NCBI RefSeq assembly: GCF_024807145.1
Contig: NZ_JANUCA010000001.1
Location: forward strand, 372,001 to 436,000
Reading direction: 5' to 3'
DNA length: 64,000 nt
Source: Microbacterium sp. AK031
Lineage (GTDB): Bacteria; Actinomycetota; Actinomycetes; Actinomycetales; Microbacteriaceae
Shown here: positions 1 to 9,152 of the stretch, in pieces
Layout of the letters: each line of letters opens with the position of its first letter
How positions within the stretch are numbered: position 1 is the first letter of the stretch
Made by a program: the position numbers and the translations under genes
Notes under the pieces: generated by a model
Told to the model about the DNA's origin: nothing
The model's input: the letters and a program-made list of their open reading frames with translations, nothing else
The model's database searches: none

Positions 1-120
1 AACCTCCAACTGCTGCTCCAGCACCGAGGCGATGGCGTGCTCGAGGTAGGCGCGCTCGTTCAGCACAGGCATCACGAACGACACTCCTTCTGCAGGCGTT
101 GCCGAATCGTTCTCTACCAC
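1..120 (-). CDS. Glycosyltransferase family 2, N-terminal fragment
   Basis: This is the first 40 codons of a gene that runs off the left edge. The reverse strand reads VVENDSATPAEG followed by VSFVMPVLNERAYL and HAIASVLEQQ. That is the first beta-strand and first helix of a GT-A fold GT2 enzyme; the VMPVLNE strand begins the nucleotide-sugar pocket. It is divergent from the glycerophosphotransferase gene to its right. The GTG start at the right end is the most upstream in-frame choice but has no convincing Shine-Dalgarno. An internal GTG just before the ATG of MPVLNE has AAGGAG about 8 nt upstream and could be the true start. Its acceptor and sugar cannot be judged from so little sequence; the context suggests surface polysaccharide. 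Confidence 0.72.
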   Translation of the reverse strand, partial: MVENDSATPAEGVSFVMPVLNERAYLEHAIASVLEQQLEV

Positions 121-169
121 CCCCCGATCATGTCACGGAGAGGAGGCGGCGCCTGCGTACTCTGGAGAT

Positions 170-1459
170 GTGGGTGCTGCGAAGGATGTCAAGAAGGCCT
201 ATCGTCTGCTGCGCAAGGCGGTGCGCACGCGCATGGCGGTGCAGCGCGTCAGGCGCACCCTCGAGACACTTCCTCCGCATCCGGAGGGACACTACAAGAT
301 CGCCGTCTACTTCGCCGATGGTGCGGTGAACATGTATCAGATGCGCCAGTGGTACCGCCCGCTCGCTGAGCTCGAGAAGCTCTGGCCGGTTGTCGTCCTC
401 GCCCGCAATCCGATCGGTGCGGAGAAACTCATCGCCGAGGAAGCACCGCCTGTCGCCTTCGTGCCGACCGTGCGAGACCTCGAGCGCTTCATCCGCGACC
501 AGGACATCCGCATCGTCCTGTACGTGAACCAGAACACGCGCAACTTCCAGATGTTCCGGTACGGACGCCGCTGGCACGTGTTCATCAACCACGGCGAGTC
601 CGACAAGATGTACATGACCACCAACCAGTACAAGGCCTACGACTATTCGCTGGTGGCGGGTCAGGCCGCACGTGATCGTCTGTCCCGCACGCTCTGGGAT
701 TTCGACGTCGACCGGCGCACGATCGAGATCGGCCGCCCTCAGGCGGACCACTTCTCCGGCACCTTGCCGTACACGCCAGATGAGCGCACGGTCGTGCTGT
801 ATGCGCCGACGTGGGAGGGTGATCGCCCGAGCGCGCACTACGGATCCATCGTCACTCATGGCGAGGCTCTTGTGAACGCGCTGCTGGCGACCGGAAGGCA
901 CCGCGTGGTCTACCGGCCCCACCCGCGCAGCGGCGTGGTCGACGACGAGTACGGTGCCGCACACCGACGCATCATCGCGGCTATCGCTGCGGCCAACAGC
1001 GACGATTCCGGAGCACACCACATCTACGATGACGGTCCGGAGCTCGGCTGGCAGCTCGCCGCCGCCGACGTCGCGATCGTCGACATCTCCGCCATGGTCT
1101 ACGACCGCCTCGCAGCGGGAAAGCCGCTCATGATCACCCGACCGGTCGACGAGCGTGCATCGGTCGACACCGGCGGATACCTCTCCGACTGCGAGTGGCT
1201 GACCGCGGATGCCGCAGCAGATGTCGCGGGCGAGATCGATCGCGTCCGTGGTGACGCGGATGCCGTGAAGAAGCTGCACATGTGGGTGCAGCGCTACTTC
1301 GGCGACACGACGCCTGGCGTCGCGACAGCGAAGTTCCATGCCGCGATCGAGCAGCTCATGGGGGCGTGGGACGAGTGGCGCATCCGTGAGATGGGCACCG
1401 TCAAGCCCGATGAGGACGACGACGACGAAGAGGACAAGGACGACGAGCTTCACGGTTGA
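170..1459 (+). CDS. CDP-glycerol:poly(glycerophosphate) glycerophosphotransferase family protein
   Basis: The 429-residue protein resembles the catalytic domain of TagB/TagF-type enzymes, which move glycerol-phosphate (or ribitol-phosphate) from a CDP-alditol to teichoic-acid-like polymers at the inner membrane face. A basic amphipathic N-terminus (about residues 1-35) could bind membrane. NHGESDK lies near residue 140 and the nucleotide/phosphate-binding YRPHPRSG near residue 248. A second half reads as a GT-B C-terminal domain (DVAIVDISAMVYD, YDRLAAGKPLM). The tail is strikingly acidic (DEDDDDEEDKDDE). The start is a GTG; GGAG lies only 2 nt before it, so the start is tentative, and the next in-frame start is ATG at residue 22. 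The family is clear; the actual alditol is not. Confidence 0.82.
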   Translation: MGAAKDVKKAYRLLRKAVRTRMAVQRVRRTLETLPPHPEGHYKIAVYFADGAVNMYQMRQWYRPLAELEKLWPVVVLARNPIGAEKLIAEEAPPVAFVPTVRDLERFIRDQDIRIVLYVNQNTRNFQMFRYGRRWHVFINHGESDKMYMTTNQYKAYDYSLVAGQAARDRLSRTLWDFDVDRRTIEIGRPQADHFSGTLPYTPDERTVVLYAPTWEGDRPSAHYGSIVTHGEALVNALLATGRHRVVYRPHPRSGVVDDEYGAAHRRIIAAIAAANSDDSGAHHIYDDGPELGWQLAAADVAIVDISAMVYDRLAAGKPLMITRPVDERASVDTGGYLSDCEWLTADAAADVAGEIDRVRGDADAVKKLHMWVQRYFGDTTPGVATAKFHAAIEQLMGAWDEWRIREMGTVKPDEDDDDEEDKDDELHG

Positions 1460-1485
1460 GCCGGACGATGTGCAGTGCCGCTCCG

Positions 1486-1491
1486 TAGACT
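1486..1491 (+). promoter_or_regulatory. -10 box of leaderless birA transcript
   Basis: TAGACT ends 7 nt before the ATG of birA. With that spacing RNA would begin at the start codon. There is no Shine-Dalgarno, which supports a leaderless transcript. Confidence 0.5.
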
Positions 1492-1498
1492 GACCGGC

Positions 1499-2263
1499 AT
1501 GCACTTCCCACAGGCTGAAGCCGTCGCATCACGTTTCGAGGCGATCGATGTATCCGCATCGACGAACGCGGCGTTGCACGCGCTGTCCTCGGACGCTGAG
1601 GCATGGCCGCATCTTTCCGTGCTGCTCACCGAGAATCAGACCGCCGGCCGGGGGCGGTTGGATCGCTCGTGGGTCACGCCGGCCGGTTCGGCGCTGGCGA
1701 TCTCGGTCCTGCTGCGTAAACTGCCCGCCTCACCCGAGCTGACGGGTTGGATCCCGCTCATCGCCGGTGTGGCGATGTCGCAGGCCGTCGCCGCGCAGCT
1801 GCCGGAACACGAGGTCGGTGTGAAGTGGCCGAACGACGTTCTGGTGGACGGGCGCAAGATCAGCGGCATCCTCGCCGAATCGACCGGTACAGCGGTGATC
1901 ATCGGAGCCGGCGTCAACACCGCCATGACCGCGCAGCAGCTCCCTGTCCCCACGGCGACGTCGTTCGCCGTGCTCGACGAGACAGCTGATGCTGATCTGC
2001 TGGTTGCCGCGTATGTCCGCCGGCTGGACGATCTCGTCTCGTCCCTTGCGACGTGGGGGGATGCCGCGCGCAGCGGCGTGCACGATGCCGTATCGGCCCA
2101 GTGCGCCAGCCTCGGACGAGAAGTCGACGTCTCGCTGCCGGACGGCACGGTTCTGCACGGCACCGCACTGCGGCTCGAGTCAGACGGGCGGCTCTGCGTC
2201 CGCAGCGAAGGCACCGAGCATCTGATCGCGGCGGGCGATGTGGTGCACGCGCGGTTGATGTGA
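1499..2263 (+). CDS. birA: Biotin--[acetyl-CoA-carboxylase] ligase
   Basis: A monofunctional biotin protein ligase of 254 residues that joins biotin to ATP and then to the lysine of biotin carboxyl-carrier domains. The biotinyl-AMP loop GRGRLDRSW is at about residue 50 and KWPNDVLVDGRKISGIL at about 109, followed by a small C-terminal beta domain. There is no N-terminal winged helix, so unlike E. coli BirA it should not be a repressor. The upstream in-frame CTG/GTG-type extension is rejected because a -10 box TAGACT sits 7 nt before this ATG, giving a leaderless message. The gene opens the birA-PH protein-purK-purE block; biotin carboxylases make precursors for fatty acids and hence the membrane. 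Confidence 0.93.
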   Translation: MHFPQAEAVASRFEAIDVSASTNAALHALSSDAEAWPHLSVLLTENQTAGRGRLDRSWVTPAGSALAISVLLRKLPASPELTGWIPLIAGVAMSQAVAAQLPEHEVGVKWPNDVLVDGRKISGILAESTGTAVIIGAGVNTAMTAQQLPVPTATSFAVLDETADADLLVAAYVRRLDDLVSSLATWGDAARSGVHDAVSAQCASLGREVDVSLPDGTVLHGTALRLESDGRLCVRSEGTEHLIAAGDVVHARLM

Positions 2264-2351
2264 ACGGCCACCATGCTTCCGGAACGGACACCGGCAGCGG
2301 ACACGCCGCCCGTTGGCGAGTGATGTCGGATGCTCCAGGCACAATGGAGGG

Positions 2352-2906
2352 GTGACCCAGCCCGTGACACTCGGAGGCCGGCCGGTGATGCCGCCGCCGG
2401 GCGCGCCAGCCGAAGAGCTTCTCATCGCGCGTTTTCGCGGACACGCCCGTGCGCTGTTCTGGTCGGCGCTGCTGCTCATCGCAGTGTCGGGCGCCACGGC
2501 GTTCTTCTACGGGAATCTTCCCGACGGTTTCGAGGACTGGATGCTTCTCTCCGCTGCCGGGGCATTGGTGCTGTTCGGCGTGCTGATCCCGTTCATGATC
2601 TGGGCTTCTCGAAGCTATGCGGTCACGACGCGACGCGTCCTCGTGCGTCAGGGGATCGGCGCACGCAAGAGCCGCGAGATGTCCCACGTGCGCGGGTATT
2701 CCATCGGCGTGCGCCGCGGCATCGTTCAACGCATGTGGGGGGCCGGAACCATCACCCTCTCCAATGGGGTCGACACGCCACTGCGGCTCGTGAACGTGCC
2801 GAACGTCACTCTCATCCATGAGGCACTCGCGGACCAGATCGAGGTCAACCAGATCCTGGCTCATCGCGATGCGCAGTCGATGTCCGGCGCCGACACCGAC
2901 CGTTGA
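2352..2906 (+). CDS. PH domain-containing membrane protein (bPH2 type)
   Basis: The 184-residue protein has a short proline-rich N-terminus (RPVMPPPGAP), two transmembrane helices at about residues 30-52 and 60-82, and then a cytoplasmic bacterial PH domain. The SYAVTTRRVLVRQG strand pattern is typical of bPH2 proteins. Its function is unknown; such proteins are thought to work at the membrane and often sit beside birA and purK in actinobacteria. I chose the GTG start because CACAAT ends 6 nt upstream, giving a leaderless transcript; GGAGGGG overlaps the same spot. An upstream in-frame start would only add about 13 low-complexity residues. Confidence 0.83.
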   Translation: MTQPVTLGGRPVMPPPGAPAEELLIARFRGHARALFWSALLLIAVSGATAFFYGNLPDGFEDWMLLSAAGALVLFGVLIPFMIWASRSYAVTTRRVLVRQGIGARKSREMSHVRGYSIGVRRGIVQRMWGAGTITLSNGVDTPLRLVNVPNVTLIHEALADQIEVNQILAHRDAQSMSGADTDR

Positions 2907-2967
2907 AGGCCGGCCACTGAGCGATCCAACTCTCGCGGGCGATTGACTGTGCGCGCTTTCGCGGGTA

Positions 2968-2996
2968 GTCGAGCGAGCTGCAGGCGAGTCGAAACG
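2968..2996. repeat. Possible dispersed intergenic repeat before purK
   Basis: The 134-nt gap before purK contains GTCGAGCGAGCTGCAGGCGA plus TCGAAACG. It resembles a GTCGAGCGAGC...GTCGAAACG motif that I recall as common between genes in Microbacteriaceae. Only one copy is present here, so the window alone cannot show it is repetitive. Confidence 0.25.
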
Positions 2997-3040
2997 TCGT
3001 ACGTCATGCGCGAGAATGGACGAAACGAACGGAGATCTCA

Positions 3041-4183
3041 ATGGCGTTGCATGTGGGCGTGATCGGCGGCGGACAGCTGGCCCGGATGATGATCGCTCCG
3101 GCGGTCGAGCTGGGACTCGATCTTCGAGTGCTCGCAGAGGGTGAGGGCATGTCAGCGCAGCTGGCGGCCACGGCGGTAGGGGACTACCGCGACCTCGACA
3201 CAGTGCGCGCGTTCGCGAAGGACGTCGACGTCGTGACGTTCGATCACGAGCATGTCCCGCAGGAGGTGCTCAGGGCGCTCGTCGCCGAAGGCATCGCCGT
3301 GCATCCAGGCCCTGACGCGCTGCAGTTCGCGCAGGACAAGCTCGTGATGCGTTCGCGTCTCGCCGAACTCGGCGTGCCGCAGCCGGATTGGGCAGCCGTG
3401 CGGAACGTCGACGAGCTGCAGGCATTCCTCGACGACCACGGGGGCAAAGCCGTCGTGAAGACTCCGCGTGGCGGTTACGACGGCAAGGGTGTGCGCGTCG
3501 TGCGCGACGCAGCCGATGCATCGGACTGGTTCGATAACCTCGCGGCCGAGTCCGCATCCGGTGCAGGTGACGCGCTGCTCGTCGAAGAACTGGTGTCGTT
3601 CGTCCGGGAGCTCGCCCAGCAGGTCGCACGCCGCCCCAGCGGGCAGATGGTGTCGTATCCGGTCGTGGAGACCGTGCAGCGCGACGGGGTCTGCGCCGAG
3701 GTGTTCGCGCCCGCGCCGGGCGCGAGTGAAAGGCTGGCGCGCGTCGCAGAGGGGATCGGACGGCAGATCGCAGAGGGGCTCGGCGTGACCGGGATGCTGG
3801 CGGTCGAGCTGTTCGAGACCGACGACGAGCGCATCCTCGTCAACGAGCTCGCGATGCGCCCGCACAACAGCGGCCACTGGAGCCAGGACGGCGCCGTCAC
3901 CGGTCAGTTCGAGCAGCACCTGCGCGCCGTAACCGATCTCCCGCTCGGCGATGCGTCGCCGCGTGCGGCGTGGGCGGCGATGGTGAACATTCTCGGCGGT
4001 CCGGCCGAAGGCACATTCGAAGACCGCTTCGATGCGGCGATGACGGAGCAGCCTGCGGCGAAGATCCACACCTACGGCAAAGCTGCGCGCCCTGGTCGCA
4101 AGGTCGGTCACGTGAACGTTGCAGGATACGACCTCGACGACGTGGTCTACATCGCACGCGCCGCGGCCGCACACTTCGACTGA
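3041..4183 (+). CDS. purK: 5-(carboxyamino)imidazole ribonucleotide synthase
   Basis: An ATP-grasp enzyme of 380 residues that carboxylates AIR with bicarbonate and ATP to N5-CAIR in de novo purine synthesis. The N-terminal pre-ATP-grasp domain opens with GGGQLARMM. DHEHVP lies near residue 68, the ATP-binding KTPRGGYDGKG near 139, and the metal/phosphate signature NELAMRPHNSGHWS near 267. The length is normal for the family. GGAG sits about 7 nt before the ATG. purE follows after 70 nt, so the two consecutive steps are encoded together, although purE also has its own -10 box. Confidence 0.96.
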   Translation: MALHVGVIGGGQLARMMIAPAVELGLDLRVLAEGEGMSAQLAATAVGDYRDLDTVRAFAKDVDVVTFDHEHVPQEVLRALVAEGIAVHPGPDALQFAQDKLVMRSRLAELGVPQPDWAAVRNVDELQAFLDDHGGKAVVKTPRGGYDGKGVRVVRDAADASDWFDNLAAESASGAGDALLVEELVSFVRELAQQVARRPSGQMVSYPVVETVQRDGVCAEVFAPAPGASERLARVAEGIGRQIAEGLGVTGMLAVELFETDDERILVNELAMRPHNSGHWSQDGAVTGQFEQHLRAVTDLPLGDASPRAAWAAMVNILGGPAEGTFEDRFDAAMTEQPAAKIHTYGKAARPGRKVGHVNVAGYDLDDVVYIARAAAAHFD

Positions 4184-4253
4184 GTTTCCGTGATTGCGGG
4201 TGGGGAAGCGCGCGCCGTTCAGCAGAACACCGGGGAGCAGAAAGTAGCCTGGT

Positions 4254-4772
4254 GTGGTGACTGAGCCACTGCAATCTTCGGCCGCGCCCGTCGTCGGCGT
4301 CGTGATGGGATCCGACTCCGACTGGCGCGTGATGAGCGACGCCTCTCAGGCGCTCACTGAGTTCGGCATCCCCCACGAGGTCGAGGTCGTCTCGGCACAC
4401 CGCACACCGGACAAGATGATGCAGTACGCGCGTGACGCGCGAACCAGAGGCATCCGCGTCATCATCGCGGGGGCCGGAGGAGCGGCTCACCTGCCAGGGA
4501 TGCTCGCGTCGATGACTCCTCTCCCCGTGATCGGGGTGCCGGTGCCGCTCGCGTATCTCGACGGCATGGACTCGCTGCTCTCGATCGTGCAGATGCCGGC
4601 CGGGATCCCCGTCGCCACCGTGTCGATCGGTGGTGCTCGCAACGCCGGCATCCTCGCGACTCGCATTCTCGGCGCATCGGATGCAGCGATCGCGGACCGA
4701 CTCGAGGACTATGCCAGGACGCTCGAGGGTCAGGTCGCCGAGAAGAACGAACGGCTGAAGGACTCCCTGTGA
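4254..4772 (+). CDS. purE: 5-(carboxyamino)imidazole ribonucleotide mutase
   Basis: Class I PurE, which isomerises N5-CAIR to CAIR, the substrate PurK makes. It shows [10 protein letters not shown] near residue 18, the catalytic SAHRTPDKM near 46, [11 protein letters not shown] in the middle and the [13 protein letters not shown] loop, all hallmarks of the octameric class I enzyme. Two adjacent GTG codons could start it. TAGCCT ends 6 nt before the second (4257), so initiation there on a leaderless RNA is slightly favoured. Its stop overlaps the start of the LCP gene by 4 nt (GTGA), implying translational coupling of a purine gene with a wall-polymer attachment enzyme, an order I recall from related genomes. 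Confidence 0.95.
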   Translation: MVTEPLQSSAAPVVGVVMGSDSDWRVMSDASQALTEFGIPHEVEVVSAHRTPDKMMQYARDARTRGIRVIIAGAGGAAHLPGMLASMTPLPVIGVPVPLAYLDGMDSLLSIVQMPAGIPVATVSIGGARNAGILATRILGASDAAIADRLEDYARTLEGQVAEKNERLKDSL

Positions 4773-6220
4773 CGATCGCCGCTCCGAGCACGGTGCAGCG
4801 GAGCGGACGCCAGGTGATCGAGACGCGTCCGCTGCGCAATCCGGATGCGGCCGACCCCGCCTTCATGGGCCGCCGCGGGTGGTGGCTCGTTGTGATGAAC
4901 GTGCTCGTTCCCGGCTCCGCGCAGGTTCTCGCCGGCGGCAACCGCCGGCTCGGCCGCATCGGCCTGGCGGCGACGTTGCTGAGCTGGTTCCTCGCACTGC
5001 TCGCCGTCGTCTCCGCGCTGTTCTGGCGTTCGGCGCTCATATCCGTGGCCACGAACTGGTTCGTGCTGACTCTGCTCCAGGTGCTGTTCGTGGCGTACGC
5101 ACTGCTGTGGATCGTGCTGACCTTCGATACTCTGCGCCTCGTGCGCCTGGTCAAGGTGCCACCGATCTCGCGCCTGGCGATCCCGGTCGTGGCGCTGATC
5201 CTCGTGGGGTTGCTCGGCGGGGGAGCAGGCTATGCGGCCAGCGTCGCCGGCTCCAGCAAGGGAGCGATCGATGACATCTTCGGCCAGAGCGGGCCGAGCG
5301 TGGAACCCAGCAACGGTTACTACAACATCCTTCTGCTCGGTGCGGACAGCGGTGACGGGCGCGATTCCATGCGATTCGACAGCATCTCGGTGGTGTCGGT
5401 CAACGCGACCACCGGAGCGACAACGATCTTCGGAATTCCGCGTGAGCTGCCGAACGCGCCGTTCAGCGAGGGCAGTCCCATGCAGGCGCTGTATCCGGAT
5501 GGCTTCGAAGGGCACTCGTCGACGACCTGCGGCTGGAACGGGTGGGTGAATCACATCCGCCACGCGGCCGAGGTCTGTCGCGATGACGGGGGCGCCGAGC
5601 TGTATCCGGATGCCGCAGCGCACGGCTCCGCACCGGGCATCGAGGCGACGAAGGATGCTGCGGAGGGGATTCTCGGTATCGAGATCCCGTACTACATCTT
5701 CATCGATATGCACGGGTTCGCGGCGATGATCGACGCGCTCGGCGGCGTGGACATCAATGTCACGGAGCGTCTGCCCAAGGGCGGCCCGCCAGAGGGCTGG
5801 AGCGGCACCGACGTCAATGAATGGGCGATCGGCTGGATCGAGCCCGGACAGCAGCACATGGACGGAGACACGGCGCAGTGGTACGCCCGCTCGCGGTACA
5901 CGACCAGCGACTGGGACCGCATGCAGCGCCAGCGCGAGCTGCAGATCGCGCTCCTCGACCAGTTCACGCCGAACACCGTTCTGACGCGGTTCAACGAGAT
6001 CGCGGCGGCCGGTACGGTGCTGGTCGACACCGACCTGCCCAGGGACAAGCTGTCGGAGTTCTTCGATCTGATGCTGAAGGCGAAGGAGCTGCCTGTCACG
6101 CCGATCGAGCTCGTGCCTGCGAACGGCGTCGACGAGTTCGAACCCGACTACGCCTTCATCCGCGATCTGACGCAGCAGACGCTGCATCCGCCGACGGAGA
6201 CGCCCACACCGACGCCGTGA
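4769..6220 (+). CDS. LCP (LytR-CpsA-Psr) family glycopolymer attachment protein
   Basis: A 483-residue membrane enzyme expected to transfer lipid-linked glycopolymers onto peptidoglycan at the outer membrane face. The first 155 residues carry about four hydrophobic helices, more than the single anchor of classical LCPs. The extracytoplasmic LCP domain runs from about 185 to 470. [12 protein letters not shown] holds the acidic metal/pyrophosphate residues near 188, the arginines of FGIPRELP follow, and [11 protein letters not shown] and the late [13 protein letters not shown] box are typical. The C-terminus is a short Pro/Thr tail. It overlaps purE by 4 nt. It is the most likely terminal ligase for the polymers made in the 9-48 kb locus. 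Confidence 0.93.
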   Translation: MTIAAPSTVQRSGRQVIETRPLRNPDAADPAFMGRRGWWLVVMNVLVPGSAQVLAGGNRRLGRIGLAATLLSWFLALLAVVSALFWRSALISVATNWFVLTLLQVLFVAYALLWIVLTFDTLRLVRLVKVPPISRLAIPVVALILVGLLGGGAGYAASVAGSSKGAIDDIFGQSGPSVEPSNGYYNILLLGADSGDGRDSMRFDSISVVSVNATTGATTIFGIPRELPNAPFSEGSPMQALYPDGFEGHSSTTCGWNGWVNHIRHAAEVCRDDGGAELYPDAAAHGSAPGIEATKDAAEGILGIEIPYYIFIDMHGFAAMIDALGGVDINVTERLPKGGPPEGWSGTDVNEWAIGWIEPGQQHMDGDTAQWYARSRYTTSDWDRMQRQRELQIALLDQFTPNTVLTRFNEIAAAGTVLVDTDLPRDKLSEFFDLMLKAKELPVTPIELVPANGVDEFEPDYAFIRDLTQQTLHPPTETPTPTP

Positions 6221-6253
6221 CGACCTCCGGACTCGGGGTGACGGCTGTGGCCG

Positions 6254-8011
6254 CTATGGGCAGTTGAGGTCGACCCTGGTCGTCTCCGGCGTGTCGATCA
6301 TGGGTGTGTGGTGCACCCTCGTGAGGCGATCTCCGGCACCAGACCCGGTGAAGGAGACGGTGATCGTGGTCGACTCGCCGGGCGCCAGCAGCACGTCGTG
6401 CTGAACGACGTCACGCGTGCCGAGCTTGGTGGTCTGCAAACCGTCGTCTTCGCTGTCGCGATCGAGCCTGAGGGTGGCGCCCTCGGGACCGTAGACCGCG
6501 ATGAGCGTGCGCACGTCGCCCGGATCCACCCCGAACAGACCACCGCCGGTCACTGACTCCGGCAATGCCTCAGCCGCGTCCATGGGGGCATCGTTGGTCC
6601 AGGTGACCCGTACCTGCGTGGTCGGCTCTCCTTGGCACACGCCCACGGCGGTGCTGATGGAGGCCGCGGTGTAGACGTCCATCTTGCCGCCGGTCGCGTC
6701 GTTGAAGAGCACGCCGATGTACGGGCCGCGCTCACCGTCGACAGGGAGTGTGCCGCCGAGGCTCGACGCGGCGAGGAGATCCTGCTCGTCCGGGTGCGCG
6801 CTCCAGATGCGGATGCGGTTCTCCTCGGCCGCAGCGGCAAGTGCTCCGATCAGATTCTGAGGCTCAGTCGCGCCGAGCGCTGCGGAGAGGACGGCGTTCG
6901 ACGCCTGGCGGAAAGCGTCATCCTGCTGATCAGCGCCGGGGATGCTCGTGTAGATCTCGGAGAAAAGGATCGAGAGGATGCTGTCGGCATCAGCCGTGAA
7001 CGCGCCGAACGACACATCCCCGGTGACATCGATCAGATGCTGGGCGACGACGGCGTCGATCGCGATCACACCATCGACGCTCTGCCCGGATCGCTGCTGC
7101 CAGCGCATAGCCAGAATCGCGCCGACTTCGGCGAAATCGGGGATGCTGGTGACGTCCTGCAGGACACGGCCGGGACGGTCTTCGAACAGTGCGACCGTGG
7201 AGTAGCTCAGCGGCAGCGGCGTCTCGAGCGCCGGGAAGTCTCGGGTGGACGCCCACTGCGAGATGGTGATCGCGCCTCTTTCCACGTGCAGCAGTGCAAG
7301 CGGGTCGACGACGCCTCCGTTCGAGCGCAGCTCTGCATTGTTCTGCATCACGAGGACGTAGTCGCGCGGGCCTTCACCCCCGAACATGGTCGGCAGCAGC
7401 ACGGAAGCGCCGTGGTAGGCACCGACGAGAGTCGCGGCTTCCGTGACGACGTCGCGCATCTCGCGCACAGCATCCGCCAGCGGGGTGAGCATGGCGTCGG
7501 TGTCGATCTGCTGCGCGCGCGTCTCCGCGGCACTGAGGGTCGCTTCGGCGGCGGCGAGCGGCGCCTGGGTATCGGCGAGAGGCGCGAGGTTGACTGCCGA
7601 CCCGGCGAACCCGAATGTCGCCAGGTCGATCTCGCTCGAGATCTCGAGGACGGGAGCGACGGCATCCGACACGGTGCTGTCCGCGATCTCGGCGATCTCG
7701 CGCATCGCGGTGAAGTCGGAGCCGAGCCACGGGATGAACTCGAACCCGCGCCAGAACGGGTCGGAGGTGAGATCATGGGCGGTCGCCGCATGCTGCGCGA
7801 TGCGAGGCGCGACGAGGGCAGCTCGCTCGAGTTCGCCGTGCGCGATCGAGGTGCGCATCTGCGAGGTGGCTCGTGCGATGCTCTGCAGTTCACTCACGGC
7901 GCTGACACCGCGGATGAGCACCCAGCTGGTCGCGAGCAGGAGAAAGACCGCGACCGCGCCGATGAGCCATCGGATCCACCGACGTTGCACGGGAAGTCGA
8001 CCGTCGCTCAC
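6254..8011 (-). CDS. DUF4012 domain-containing membrane-anchored protein
   Basis: This 585-residue protein has one N-terminal transmembrane helix (RWLIGAVAVFLLLATSW, about residues 15-35) and a large extracytoplasmic region. The DUF4012 signature QNNAELRSNGG lies at about residue 220. The function is not established; DUF4012 genes often sit beside LCP and polysaccharide genes, as here, convergent with the LCP gene. I start at a GTG (VSDGRLPVQRRW) because TTGAAT ends 6 nt upstream, giving a leaderless RNA; an upstream GTG would add 11 residues. The divergent GT4 gene has its own -10 box only 43 nt away, so the two promoters lie back to back. DUF4012 membership is recognised from the asparagine-rich motif and architecture. 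Confidence 0.85.
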   Translation of the reverse strand: MSDGRLPVQRRWIRWLIGAVAVFLLLATSWVLIRGVSAVSELQSIARATSQMRTSIAHGELERAALVAPRIAQHAATAHDLTSDPFWRGFEFIPWLGSDFTAMREIAEIADSTVSDAVAPVLEISSEIDLATFGFAGSAVNLAPLADTQAPLAAAEATLSAAETRAQQIDTDAMLTPLADAVREMRDVVTEAATLVGAYHGASVLLPTMFGGEGPRDYVLVMQNNAELRSNGGVVDPLALLHVERGAITISQWASTRDFPALETPLPLSYSTVALFEDRPGRVLQDVTSIPDFAEVGAILAMRWQQRSGQSVDGVIAIDAVVAQHLIDVTGDVSFGAFTADADSILSILFSEIYTSIPGADQQDDAFRQASNAVLSAALGATEPQNLIGALAAAAEENRIRIWSAHPDEQDLLAASSLGGTLPVDGERGPYIGVLFNDATGGKMDVYTAASISTAVGVCQGEPTTQVRVTWTNDAPMDAAEALPESVTGGGLFGVDPGDVRTLIAVYGPEGATLRLDRDSEDDGLQTTKLGTRDVVQHDVLLAPGESTTITVSFTGSGAGDRLTRVHHTPMIDTPETTRVDLNCP

Positions 8012-8017
8012 CCTTGC

Positions 8018-8071
8018 ATTCAAGCATGGACCGGCGTCACTCACAGGTTTTCTCTCAGCCGCGGTTATTCT
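8018..8071. promoter_or_regulatory. Back-to-back leaderless promoters (DUF4012 / GT4)
   Basis: On the minus strand TTGAAT (8023-8018) ends 6 nt before the GTG of the DUF4012 gene. On the plus strand TATTCT (8066-8071) ends 6 nt before the ATG of the GT4 gene. Neither gene has a Shine-Dalgarno. Confidence 0.45.
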
Positions 8072-8077
8072 TTGGAT

Positions 8078-9151
8078 ATGGGTGCCCAGTTGCGTGTCGT
8101 TCTCGACCAGATCACGCAGGTCATCGATCCGGATCAGGCAGCGGCCTCACTGGATCTGGCCAGAGGGCTGATCGCCACGACGCCGTCGGGGTGCACGGTC
8201 GAGGCGATCGTTCCTGCCGGGGGAGCGGCCGATCTGCCTGGACTCGCCGGAACCCGCGTGCTTCCGCTTGCGCGACGCGAGCTCGCCGGGTCGTGGCAGC
8301 TGGGAATCGTTCCCGGAGTGGGCGGCGGACTCATCCATGCGCCGACGCTGATGGCGCCGCTGGTGAAGCATGATCGTCTGCATGACGATGACCAGGTCGC
8401 CGTCACCGTGTGGGATCTGCGCGCGTGGGAAGTACCCGAGCTGCTGTCGAAGAGCGCAGTCGGCTGGCAGCGCGGGATGCTGCGTCGCGCAGCCAGACAT
8501 GCGGATGTCGTGGTCGTTCCCGCTCACGCGATGGCAGAGCGGATCACGTCGTTCGCCAAGCTGGGGGACAGGGTGCGCGTGATCGCAGGCGCGGCGCCGG
8601 AAAGGTTCGCGGTGCCGTCCGACGCTGCGGAACGACGGACCGCGCTGTCGCTGCCAGAGCGCTATGTGGTGCTCACCGGCTCGGCGGAGAGTCTCGAGCA
8701 CGGTTTCCGAGCTGCCGCCGCCGCTGATGTCGATGCTGTCGTGATAGACGCCGCCGACGGCGCTGAGCCGCGGCTCGCAGAGATCGCGTCCGCTGTCGGG
8801 CTGCCCGAGCGACGCGCGCACATTCGCGGGAGGCTCTCGTCTGAGGATCGTGCGGCTCTGCTGGACGGCGCAGCTGCCCTCGTCGTCACGAGCAGCCTGT
8901 CGGCGTGGCCGTGGCGGGCGATGGAGGCGATGTCGCTGAGCGTGCCGCTCATCGCCGTCGACAGCGGTGTGCATCGGGACGTCATCGCCGAGGGGGGTGC
9001 GCTGGTCTCATCGGCGGAGCTTCCCGATGCGCTGACGGATGCCGTCGGTGCCGGTGCTGCGCGACTGCGGGTGCTCGCGGGGGACCGGGCGCGGGCGTTC
9101 TCGTGGGCGAGTTCGGCCGAGAGAGTGTGGGCGTTGCACTCCGAACTGTGA
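8078..9151 (+). CDS. Glycosyltransferase family 4 (GT-B) protein
   Basis: The 357-residue protein has a Rossmann-like N-terminal half (LDLARGLI, VVVVPAHAMAERI) and a C-terminal nucleotide-sugar domain. In that domain PERYVVLTGSAESLEHGF corresponds to the strand that begins it, and AMEAMSLSVPLIAVDSGVHRDVI is the usual EX7E-like region, here with a single clear glutamate. It should use an NDP-sugar to extend a cell-surface glycan on the cytoplasmic side. TATTCT 6 nt before the ATG marks a leaderless start. Its stop lies one base from the stop of the convergent ABC ATPase gene. The sugar and acceptor are unknown; DUF4012 and LCP neighbours support a role in wall glycopolymers. Confidence 0.84.
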   Translation: MGAQLRVVLDQITQVIDPDQAAASLDLARGLIATTPSGCTVEAIVPAGGAADLPGLAGTRVLPLARRELAGSWQLGIVPGVGGGLIHAPTLMAPLVKHDRLHDDDQVAVTVWDLRAWEVPELLSKSAVGWQRGMLRRAARHADVVVVPAHAMAERITSFAKLGDRVRVIAGAAPERFAVPSDAAERRTALSLPERYVVLTGSAESLEHGFRAAAAADVDAVVIDAADGAEPRLAEIASAVGLPERRAHIRGRLSSEDRAALLDGAAALVVTSSLSAWPWRAMEAMSLSVPLIAVDSGVHRDVIAEGGALVSSAELPDALTDAVGAGAARLRVLAGDRARAFSWASSAERVWALHSEL

Positions 9152-9152
9152 G

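Noticed and set aside
128..1504. 458-codon open frame on the minus strand opposite the glycerophosphotransferase gene
   Set aside because: It is rich in Arg, Val, Asp and His with no recognisable domain, and mirrors the codon pattern of the real gene on the other strand, which has clear motifs. This is a typical high-G+C shadow.
2968..2996. Dispersed repeat family
   Set aside because: Kept only as a low-confidence feature: a single copy occurs in the window, so repetitiveness cannot be shown here.
6632..8077. Long open frame continuing upstream of the GT4 gene on the plus strand
   Set aside because: It is antisense to the DUF4012 gene, which has recognisable motifs. The GT4 protein proper begins at 8078 with a -10 box at the right distance.
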